From Acidimicrobiaceae bacterium (GTDB lineage Bacteria > Actinomycetota > Acidimicrobiia > Acidimicrobiales > RAAP-2), in assembly GCA_003157945.1 (NCBI GenBank), contig PMFY01000148.1, positions 1 through 10,762 of the forward strand: a stretch of DNA of 10,762 nucleotides, given 5' to 3'. Numbering within the stretch: the stretch's first letter is position 1; each line of letters starts with the position of its first letter. Both the position numbers and the translations under genes were made by a program. The notes under the pieces were generated by a model that made no database searches, was not told where the DNA came from, and saw nothing but the letters and a program-made list of their open reading frames with translations. Below are positions 6,197 through 10,762 of the stretch, one piece after another.

Positions 6197-6490
6197 TCAG
6201 GTGAGGCGGTCCTCCACCGCCTGTACCTTCGCCGTCATCCGGTCGTCCGGGGATCCCGGCCGGTAGTCGATCTTCACGACCACCGAGGCACGTCCCGCCT
6301 CCCGACCGACGAGCTCGGTGCAGTCGCGGAGGACGGCCATGACCTCGTCCCATCCGCCCTCGATGTTGGTGAACATGGCATTGGTCTCGTTGGGGAGGCC
6401 ACTGGCGCGGACGATGCGGACGCACTCGGCGACCAGGTCGGCGACGGACGCGCCGGCACCGAGCGGGGTGATGGAGAACGCGACGAGCAT
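6197..6490 (-). CDS. MTH1187-family thiamine-binding protein
   Basis: 97-residue cytoplasmic protein of the MTH1187/YkoF-like group, small ferredoxin-like proteins that bind thiamine or related compounds and usually form tetramers. It begins MLVAFSITPLGAG, the typical first strand. VADLVAECVRIVRASGLPNE is helix 1 and its end, TNAMFTNIEGGWDEVMAVLR carries the signature T-x-IEG-W-D-E-V-M, and SVVVKIDYRPG is the last strand. The start at 6490 rather than ATG 6505 is decided by GGGAGG, 7 bases upstream of 6490, and by the family's usual N-terminus. No thiamine-biosynthesis genes and no TPP-riboswitch sequence are visible nearby, so its role in thiamine uptake or homeostasis is inferred only from the family. 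Confidence 0.9.
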   Translation of the reverse strand: MLVAFSITPLGAGASVADLVAECVRIVRASGLPNETNAMFTNIEGGWDEVMAVLRDCTELVGREAGRASVVVKIDYRPGSPDDRMTAKVQAVEDRLT

Positions 6491-6497
6491 GCCCAAG

Positions 6498-6503
6498 CCT
6501 CCC
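6498..6503 (-). promoter_or_regulatory. Ribosome-binding site that fixes the thiamine-binding protein start
   Basis: GGGAGG on the minus strand with 7 bases to ATG 6490. It overlaps the alternative upstream ATG (6503-6505), which therefore is unlikely to be used. Confidence 0.75.
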
Positions 6504-6565
6504 ATGGGGACGGTGCCGCAGGCACGGGCCGTAACGCGTCATCCACTTCTGACGTTGTCACGAAT

Positions 6566-6582
6566 ATGGATATGCAATCCAT
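6566..6582. promoter_or_regulatory. Perfect palindrome ATGGAT-atgca-ATCCAT, candidate operator
   Basis: A 6-bp inverted repeat with a 5-base centre, in a locally AT-richer patch (about 6540-6590) within the divergent gap between the thiamine-binding gene and the gene at 6785. TTGTCA at 6555-6560 resembles a -35 box on the plus strand, without a good -10. An operator for either gene is possible. Confidence 0.3.
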
Positions 6583-6630
6583 GAGTGCAGTCCGCTTCCG
6601 ACGGGGCGGGACGCTGACGATCGCCGACGC

Positions 6631-6657
6631 GGACGCCCCGGACGCCCCGGACGCCCG
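6631..6657 (+). repeat. Three tandem copies of a 9-base unit (GGACGCCCC)
   Basis: Units start at 6631, 6640 and 6649; the third ends GGACGCCCG. It lies in the leader region of the gene at 6785. If the open frame were translated from an upstream ATG it would encode DAPDAPDA. Confidence 0.6.
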
Positions 6658-6784
6658 GTCGACGCGGGGGAAGGTCCCCCTGGGGCACGACAGGTGGCCC
6701 GGTCGGCCGGGGAGCGACGCACCCGACACCCGATCCACCCGACCGGGCCGACGGGGGAGGTCGATCCCCACGGGCCGGGACGTA

Positions 6785-7357
6785 ATGGCCTCCGCACAGG
6801 GGCAGGTGCGCGGCCTCCGGGTTCCGGGGCCGGCGTGGTCCGGCACCCGGCGGCACTCCCGCATCGACGTGGTCGTGGCCCCCGGCGGACTCTGGGTGTC
6901 CGGCACCGGCGAGGTCCGCCGCTACGCCGTCGCCGACATGGTGCTGGCGTCCTTCGCCGACAGCCCCCCGGGAACGGTGCGGGTCGACTTCCTCGACGGT
7001 ACCCCGCTGTGCGTGACCCTCGACGACGACGGCACCGTCCTCGAGGCCCTGCGCCACGAGATCTGGGAGTTCGAGAAGCGCCTGCTCCTCGACCGGGCCG
7101 CGTGCGACGGCACGGAACTCGACTGGGCGCTCGACGTCTCGCCCGCCCGTCTGGCCGAGTCCGAGGCGCTGCTGACCTCCGCCCTCGACTGCCCGGACGA
7201 CCCCCTGGGCACCGGTCCCGCCGGCTCAGCGCGCCGCGACCTGATCCGTCGATCGGCCGAACTACGACGCGACGCCCGGGTCGATGCACTCCGGCGGCGG
7301 CGGCGTCGCATGCTCGGCGGATCCCCTCACGGGCGGACGGACCGCTCCGACCCGTGA
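6785..7357 (+). CDS. Hypothetical protein, beta-rich N-terminus and basic C-terminus
   Basis: 190 residues from ATG 6785; I do not recognise a family. Residues 25-85 alternate like a beta sheet (IDVVVAPGGLWVSGTGEV, RRYAVADMVLASF, TVRVDFLDGTPLCVTLDDDG), recalling a small PH-like or SH3-like domain. Residues 85-105 form a helix (VLEALRHEIWEFEKRLLL). Residues 118-135 form another helix, and the tail from 148 is Arg-rich, with six consecutive Arg at 170-175, suggesting nucleic-acid or membrane-surface contact. No signal peptide or membrane segment. The open frame extends far upstream, with ATG codons at 6566, 6572 and 6581, but that segment is low-complexity. GGGA, 5 bases before 6785, is a weak ribosome site. 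Codon bias agrees with neighbouring genes, so it is probably real. Confidence 0.65.
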   Translation: MASAQGQVRGLRVPGPAWSGTRRHSRIDVVVAPGGLWVSGTGEVRRYAVADMVLASFADSPPGTVRVDFLDGTPLCVTLDDDGTVLEALRHEIWEFEKRLLLDRAACDGTELDWALDVSPARLAESEALLTSALDCPDDPLGTGPAGSARRDLIRRSAELRRDARVDALRRRRRRMLGGSPHGRTDRSDP

Positions 7358-7383
7358 CCGGACCGGCGGGCCGACCGCGGTGA

Positions 7384-7923
7384 TCACTGGTTCGTCTTGA
7401 CCGCCGCCCGCAGTTGGGACGGCGCGGCGATCTTCGTCGAGATCGTCACCACGGTGGACGCGGTGACGCCGGTCGGCTCCACCTGGAGGTAGAGGAGCCC
7501 GCTCACGGCCATCGCCGTCGTGCTCGTGATGGTGGTGGTCGAGTTCTTGGCCAGGGTGCCGCCCACCTGGGTGCCGGCCGTTCCGGAGCAGAGGTTGCCC
7601 GACCACGCCACGGCACACTGGAACACCTTGAAGGTGGGGCTTCCTCCGGTCGGGTTGGAGACGGTCACCGAGTACGACTCGGCGACCAGGGCGACCGTCC
7701 CGTTGTTCGTGACCGTCGACGTCTGGTCGGCGGTCGTCGTGAACGTCATCGTGGTCACCGAGGCCGTCACCCCCCACTTGGCGGCGGTGACCGACTCGTT
7801 GCCCACGGCCTTCCCTCCGAGGCCGGCGGCACCGGCGATCGGCGGGACCAGGGCCACACCGCACAGCAGGACGGCCGCCAGGGCGGCCGTCCTGCCTGCG
7901 TTGCGGTGTGTGCGGCGCTGCAT
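7384..7923 (-). CDS. Secreted protein, diverged TasA/camelysin-like paralogue (second fibre-type protein)
   Basis: 179 residues from ATG 7923 (a TTG directly before it could also initiate). A basic start (MQRRTHRNAGR) is followed by a hydrophobic stretch at 12-30 and a likely cleavage near IAGAAG. The mature part is rich in Thr, Ser, Val and Ala with alternating strands and no membrane anchor or LPxTG motif. It shares with the upstream gene ESVT just after the signal region, the motif QCxVAW...CSGT (Cys103 and Cys112, a probable disulphide) and the C-terminal residues TNQ. It lacks the PGD motif of TasA. It starts 10 bases after the stop of the preceding gene, so translation is probably coupled. 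Role as a minor or accessory subunit of a SipW-processed surface fibre is inferred from position and shared motifs. Confidence 0.75.
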   Translation of the reverse strand: MQRRTHRNAGRTAALAAVLLCGVALVPPIAGAAGLGGKAVGNESVTAAKWGVTASVTTMTFTTTADQTSTVTNNGTVALVAESYSVTVSNPTGGSPTFKVFQCAVAWSGNLCSGTAGTQVGGTLAKNSTTTITSTTAMAVSGLLYLQVEPTGVTASTVVTISTKIAAPSQLRAAVKTNQ

Positions 7924-7933
7924 CAACCGGTGA

Positions 7934-8599
7934 CTACTGGTTGGTGGCGACGCCGGTGCGCTGCTGCTCGGTGAAGGTGAAGCCGAGCGACGTGGTCAGA
8001 CCCTGGATCGTCGATCCGGGGGCGACACCGTTGGTCGAGGTCTCGGTGGCGACCAGGCCCAGGCTGAACTGCACGTGGGCCAGTTGCCCGGTGGCCGCGG
8101 CCAGCGTCGGGACGTTCGACAGCGCCGACGCCGTCGACAGCGTGCTCACCTGGGTGGTGGCCAGGATCGTCGTGGTCGTACCCGAGCAGACGCCGGTGGC
8201 CACGGTCCAGGCGACCGAGCACTGCGTGGCGGTCAGCGTCAGTCCCTCGCCGGCCACGCTCCCGTTGGTCAGGGCGTTGGACGGCGTGCCGACCACGGCC
8301 AGCGTCATGCCGGCGGCCGTGGCCAGGGTGCCGGTGTTGTTGAGGTTGACGTACACGTTGTCGGTGTCGCCGGGGGCCATCTTCGGCGTGAAGTTGCTGA
8401 ACCCGCTCGAGGTCCCGTCGGCGGTGAGCGTCAGGTTGAGCGTGCCGGAGGTCACGCTCTCGGCGCCGGTGGCGGTGGCCGACAGGCCGGCGTAGACACC
8501 AGCGGTGGCCAGGAGGCCGACCGAGGTGACGAGGAGGCCGGACACGGCGATCTTGCCGTAGCTTGCCCCCTTCATGGCGGTGTGACGGTGCTTGGACAC
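7934..8599 (-). CDS. TasA/CalY-like secreted fibre protein with SipW-dependent signal region
   Basis: 221 residues. A basic N-terminus (SKHRHTAMKGASYGK) is followed by a hydrophobic segment (17-38) ending AGVYAGLSATATGAESVTSG, which matches the SipW-dependent signal pattern of TasA and camelysin proteins. FTPKMAPGDTDNVYVNLNNT (70-89) carries the family's PGD motif followed by a strand. The rest is Thr/Ser/Ala/Val-rich. Cys127 and Cys138 in QCSVAW...CSGT probably form a disulphide. In Bacillus, TasA forms biofilm fibres and camelysin is a surface protein; the expected role here is an extracellular fibre or coat subunit. The GTG start is supported by AAGGAG 7 bases upstream. It lies 134 bases after the SipW-like gene and 10 bases before its paralogue. 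The C-terminus is TNQ. Stop TAG. Confidence 0.82.
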   Translation of the reverse strand: MSKHRHTAMKGASYGKIAVSGLLVTSVGLLATAGVYAGLSATATGAESVTSGTLNLTLTADGTSSGFSNFTPKMAPGDTDNVYVNLNNTGTLATAAGMTLAVVGTPSNALTNGSVAGEGLTLTATQCSVAWTVATGVCSGTTTTILATTQVSTLSTASALSNVPTLAAATGQLAHVQFSLGLVATETSTNGVAPGSTIQGLTTSLGFTFTEQQRTGVATNQ

Positions 8600-8606
8600 T
8601 GCGGTT

Positions 8607-8612
8607 CTCCTT
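8607..8612 (-). promoter_or_regulatory. Strong ribosome-binding site of the TasA-like gene
   Basis: AAGGAG on the minus strand, 7 bases before GTG 8599. It supports the GTG over the internal ATG at 8575. It is stronger than the signals before the other two cassette genes, consistent with the TasA-like protein being the abundant product. Confidence 0.75.
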
Positions 8613-8697
8613 GTTGGTGTTCGGTACGTCTATGGATGGAATGGGTGCTGCGGGTACAGGGGGGTGACGGAGGTGGCCCACCGCGTGCGTTCGGGGC

Positions 8698-8717
8698 CTC
8701 CCGTCAGCGTTCGGGAG
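8698..8717 (-). terminator. Hairpin between the SipW-like and TasA-like genes (possible attenuator)
   Basis: CTCCCG (8698-8703) pairs with CGGGAG (8712-8717) around an 8-base loop, 16 bases past the signal-peptidase stop. GCGTTCGGG also occurs as a direct repeat at 8687-8695 and 8707-8715, 20 bases apart. No T run. It could be a partial terminator or an RNA-stability element separating peptidase and fibre expression. No gene is seen in 8600-8733. Confidence 0.35.
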
Positions 8718-8733
8718 CAGGCGGACCGTCCGG

Positions 8734-9330
8734 TCATCCGGTGCCCGCCGTGGTGCGGCGGCCCGACGGCTGCTGGGGCCGGAAGGTCCACCGGGCGACG
8801 CCGTAGGCGGCCAGCAGGCCGCCGATCACGGCGAGGAGGACCTGTCCGGAGCCCCGGAGGAAGACGAGCACGCGTCCGATCGCCGGGACGGAGCCGATGA
8901 CACGGTCGACGGTGGGGGCGACGAGCCGGGCGTGCCACGGATCACCCACCTTGTTGGCGTCACCCTTGGTGGTGATGACCGGTGCGTCCTTCGAGCCGGT
9001 CACCGAGGTGATCCGGTGGGCGTACTCGACGTGTTCGCCCGGGGGGACGAACAGCACGATCATCCCGGGACGGACGGAGGAGGTCGGGACCTGCTCCGTC
9101 AGGAGGATGGCACCGGGGCCGTAGTCGGGGCGCATGCTGCCGGTAAGGACGGCCCGGACCCCGAGGTGCATGGTCATGACGGACACGGCGACCACGCCGC
9201 TGAGCACCAGCACGACGGCGGCCGCGCCGATCTTGAGGACGTGCAGCCGGCGCTGGCGGCGCTGCCGGCGACGGCGCACGGCGCGGGGCAGTTGCTCCTC
9301 CCCCCTGCCGGTCCGACCCGGTTGCATCAT
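8734..9330 (-). CDS. sipW: SipW-like signal peptidase I (Ser/His type)
   Basis: 198 residues from ATG 9330 (ATG 9327 and GTG 9339 are alternatives). It removes signal peptides of TasA-like proteins at the outer membrane face. A very basic N-terminus (RRRRQRRQRR) precedes membrane helix 1 (about 33-52). The catalytic serine is Ser65 in LTGSMRPDYGPG. His105 in YAHRITSV stands where ordinary bacterial enzymes have Lys, as in SipW and the ER/archaeal group. TTKGDANKVGDPW (120-132) supplies the conserved Asp residues. A second helix (about 163-180) anchors the C-terminus. The ORF extends upstream to 9492, but that part lacks family features. It is the first gene of a cassette with two secreted proteins, which are its likely substrates. 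Ribosome signal is weak. Confidence 0.88.
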   Translation of the reverse strand: MMQPGRTGRGEEQLPRAVRRRRQRRQRRLHVLKIGAAAVVLVLSGVVAVSVMTMHLGVRAVLTGSMRPDYGPGAILLTEQVPTSSVRPGMIVLFVPPGEHVEYAHRITSVTGSKDAPVITTKGDANKVGDPWHARLVAPTVDRVIGSVPAIGRVLVFLRGSGQVLLAVIGGLLAAYGVARWTFRPQQPSGRRTTAGTG

Positions 9331-9479
9331 GGGTTGCACCAGGAATCTCTCGGCCGTTGGCCCCGACGGCTTGAGCGATTTCGCCAAAAACATTGTCGTT
9401 CGCCCAATTTCCACAGATGCCCAGGTCAGTACCGTGCAACCGCTCTTGCCCACCCGGGGTTGCACAACCCGGGTTGCAC
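9320..9479. promoter_or_regulatory. GGTTGCAC repeats around the sipW start and upstream region
   Basis: The word GGTTGCAC (or GGTTGCAT) occurs at 9320-9327, 9332-9339, 9458-9465 and 9472-9479 on plus and inverted at 9434-9441. CAACCCGGGTTG (9465-9476) is a perfect palindrome formed by two copies. The cluster lies around the sipW start and the 150 bases upstream, including an AT-richer patch at about 9375-9420 where a promoter could lie. Candidate regulator-binding sites; the two copies near 9330 overlap coding. Confidence 0.45.
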
Positions 9480-9534
9480 GCGGCTCCGCCACGGGGACGT
9501 CGTCCCTGGTGACAAGGGGTGTAGCCGGCTGGCG

Positions 9535-9589
9535 CCGGTGGTCAGCCGGTGGTCAGCCGGTGGTCGGCCCGGGCGCGGCCGGTGGTCAG
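9535..9589. repeat. 11-base tandem repeat CCGGTGGTCAG at the dehydrogenase 3' end
   Basis: Copies at 9535-9545, 9546-9556, 9557-9567 (last two-base change to GG) and 9579-9589. The last contains the TGA stop of the minus-strand dehydrogenase, so the repeats form its immediate 3' flank. The same word occurs just past the hydrolase stop at 2743-2756. No spacers as in CRISPR. The rest of 9480-9534 shows no gene. Confidence 0.65.
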
Positions 9590-10581
9590 CCGGGTGGCGG
9601 CTGGCGACGCCGGGCGAGCACCTCGGGGTTCACCACGTTCGACGGGGACCCGGCAGCGAACGTCACGATCTGGCCGAAGATGTCGGTGAACTGGAGTTCC
9701 CACTCGTCACGCGTCACGTACCCGATGTGGGGTGTGCACACGACCGAGTCGAGCTGCAGCAGGGGGTCGTCCACGTCGCGGAGGGGCTCCTCGTCGAACA
9801 CGTCGACGGCCGCCATGCCCGGCCGGCCGGCGCCGACCGCGGCCGCCAGTGCACCCCGCTCGACGAGGCCGGCCCGGCTGGTGTTGACGAACAGCGACGA
9901 GGGACGCATCCGGGCGAGGTCGTCAGCCGTGACGATGCCCCGGGTGGCCGGCACCAGGCGCAGATGGACCGACAGGACGTCGCTGCGCTCGAAGAGCACG
10001 TCCTTCGACGCCGCCACCTCGAGGCCGTCGTCAGCCGCCCGGGCGCGCGACTCCGGGCGCGCCCACACCAGGACCGGCATGTCGAAGACCCGGGCGTAGC
10101 TCGCCACGACCCGGGCGATCCGGCCGTAGCCGAACAGGCCGAGCGTCCTCCCCCCGAGCGAGTTCCCCACGCTCTCCTGCCAACCTCCGGCCCGCAGCGA
10201 GGCCATCTGCTGGGGGATCCGCCGCATGGCGGCGAGCACCAGACCCCAGGTCAGTTCGGCGGTGGCGAATGACGGAGCGCCCTGGTGGAGGTCGGAGGAG
10301 ACGACGATGCCCAGCCGGGTGCAGGCGTCGACGTCGATGTGGGGGTAGACGCTGCGCTGGCTGATGAGCCGGAGCCCGGGCAGGCGGTCCAGCAGCTCGG
10401 CGCCGATGGTCGTGCGCTCGCGGATGAGCACGAGGGCCTCGGTGTCCGCCAACCGCCGGGCCAGGGCGTCGACGTCCTGGACGTGGTCGTTCCACACGGT
10501 CACGTCGTGCCCGGCGAGCAGGCCGAAACAGTCCAACGTCCGCAGGGTGTCGAAGTAGTCGTCGAGGATCGACACACGCAT
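9586..10581 (-). CDS. D-2-hydroxyacid dehydrogenase family protein, NAD-binding
   Basis: 331 residues. Cytoplasmic oxidoreductase interconverting a 2-hydroxyacid and a 2-oxoacid with NAD(H), relative of phosphoglycerate dehydrogenase. The start [13 protein letters not shown] is typical of the family. The nucleotide-binding turn is [17 protein letters not shown] (147-163), with GYGRIA replacing the usual GxGxxG. Catalytic residues are Arg236 ([13 protein letters not shown]), Glu265 (DVFDEEPL) and His285 (CTPHIGYVT). Length fits a two-domain enzyme without a regulatory domain. ATG 10581 is preceded by AGGAG at a 10-base distance; GTG 10587, two codons earlier, is an alternative with a 4-base distance. 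The substrate cannot be told; serine biosynthesis is not supported by neighbours. Divergent from the gene at 10717. Confidence 0.9.
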   Translation of the reverse strand: MRVSILDDYFDTLRTLDCFGLLAGHDVTVWNDHVQDVDALARRLADTEALVLIRERTTIGAELLDRLPGLRLISQRSVYPHIDVDACTRLGIVVSSDLHQGAPSFATAELTWGLVLAAMRRIPQQMASLRAGGWQESVGNSLGGRTLGLFGYGRIARVVASYARVFDMPVLVWARPESRARAADDGLEVAASKDVLFERSDVLSVHLRLVPATRGIVTADDLARMRPSSLFVNTSRAGLVERGALAAAVGAGRPGMAAVDVFDEEPLRDVDDPLLQLDSVVCTPHIGYVTRDEWELQFTDIFGQIVTFAAGSPSNVVNPEVLARRRQPPPG

Positions 10582-10676
10582 GGTCACGCAGCTCCTGTGG
10601 ATCGGGGCCCCGGGACGGTACCCCCGGTGACGGACCCGGTGGCCAACGTAGCGGCGCGACCGGTGCCGCGCCCCTG

Positions 10677-10682
10677 TACTCT
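10677..10682 (+). promoter_or_regulatory. Candidate -10 element (TACTCT) for the gene at 10717
   Basis: TACTCT fits TANNNT, is preceded by TG, and sits 34 bases before the ATG. The -35 region is not convincing. The same hexamer is seen upstream of the aldehyde dehydrogenase gene. Confidence 0.3.
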
Positions 10683-10716
10683 GCGCGGGTCCGCCCAACC
10701 GACACCCGGAGAGCCC

Positions 10717-10762
10717 ATGCCCACACTGCAGCGCACCGACGACGTGTTCGTCCTGAACCTCG
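10717..10762 (+). CDS. Start of a probable enoyl-CoA hydratase/isomerase family protein (cut by window edge)
   Basis: Only 15 codons are visible: [15 protein letters not shown]. This resembles the start of actinobacterial enoyl-CoA hydratases (MPTL-x-R-x-x-DVFVLDLG), which add water to trans-2-enoyl-CoA in fatty-acid beta-oxidation. The ribosome site GGAG (10708-10711) lies 5 bases before the ATG. The catalytic part lies beyond the edge, so the call rests on the N-terminal pattern and is moderate. Confidence 0.5.
   Translation, partial: MPTLQRTDDVFVLNL

Noticed and set aside
6491..6600. TPP riboswitch upstream of the thiamine-binding gene
   Set aside because: The conserved CTGAGA and ACCTGA-type core sequences are absent and a ribosome site sits directly before the ATG.
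6092..6784. Upstream extension of the hypothetical protein at 6785
   Set aside because: The frame runs through the end of the FMN-protein gene and antisense to the thiamine-binding gene; the extra sequence is low-complexity. ATG 6785 is preferred, though a start near 6566-6581 is not fully excluded.
9535..9589. CRISPR-like short repeats
   Set aside because: Units are 11 bases, mostly head to tail with no regular spacers, and no cas genes are present.
8932..10272. 446-codon open frame on the plus strand
   Set aside because: Antisense to the SipW-like and dehydrogenase genes, both with complete catalytic motifs.

Overview
The window is very GC-rich, with strong G/C third-position bias, GTG as well as ATG starts, and purine-rich Shine-Dalgarno sites on some genes. 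The gene content (ExaC-type aldehyde dehydrogenase, MTH1187-type thiamine-binding protein, NimA-like FMN protein, SipW/TasA-like cassette) fits a high-GC actinobacterium. Acidimicrobiia (Iamia/Ilumatobacter-like) is my inference, not something the sequence proves. There are no rRNA or tRNA genes, no CRISPR array and no transposase.

Layout, left to right. 1-481 (-): N-terminal 160 residues of an NAD-dependent aldehyde dehydrogenase, cut by the window edge. 733-1782 (-): CorA-type divalent cation channel with a GQN signature. 1862-2218 (+): small coiled-coil plus helix-turn-helix-like protein. 2219-2765: a non-coding, palindrome-rich gap between convergent genes. 2766-4457 (-): two-domain alpha/beta hydrolase. 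4555-5385 (+): class I SAM methyltransferase, followed in the same reading frame by 5467-6171 (+), a pyridoxamine-phosphate-oxidase-like FMN protein. 6197-6490 (-): thiamine-binding protein. 6785-7357 (+): unrecognised protein. 7384-9330 (-): a three-gene cassette. 9586-10581 (-): D-2-hydroxyacid dehydrogenase. 10717 to the end (+): first 15 codons of a probable enoyl-CoA hydratase.

The most interesting unit is 7384-9330, read right to left: a SipW-like (Ser/His) signal peptidase, then two secreted, Thr/Ser/Ala-rich proteins. The first has a TasA/CalY (SipW-dependent) signal region. The second is shorter and diverged but shares a cysteine-bounded motif (QCxVAW...CSGT) and the C-terminal residues TNQ. 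The simplest reading is that the peptidase matures one or both proteins, which then form a surface fibre or coat, as TasA does in Bacillus. A short motif, GGTTGCAC, recurs around the start and upstream region of the peptidase gene. A hairpin lies between the peptidase gene and the first fibre gene.

The remaining genes look like ordinary single-gene or two-gene units. Several intergenic regions carry repeats that the coding content does not explain: a 14-base word just 3' of two different minus-strand genes, matched hairpin arms in the 2.2-2.6 kb gap, and a 35-base imperfect direct repeat between the divergent hydrolase and methyltransferase genes.
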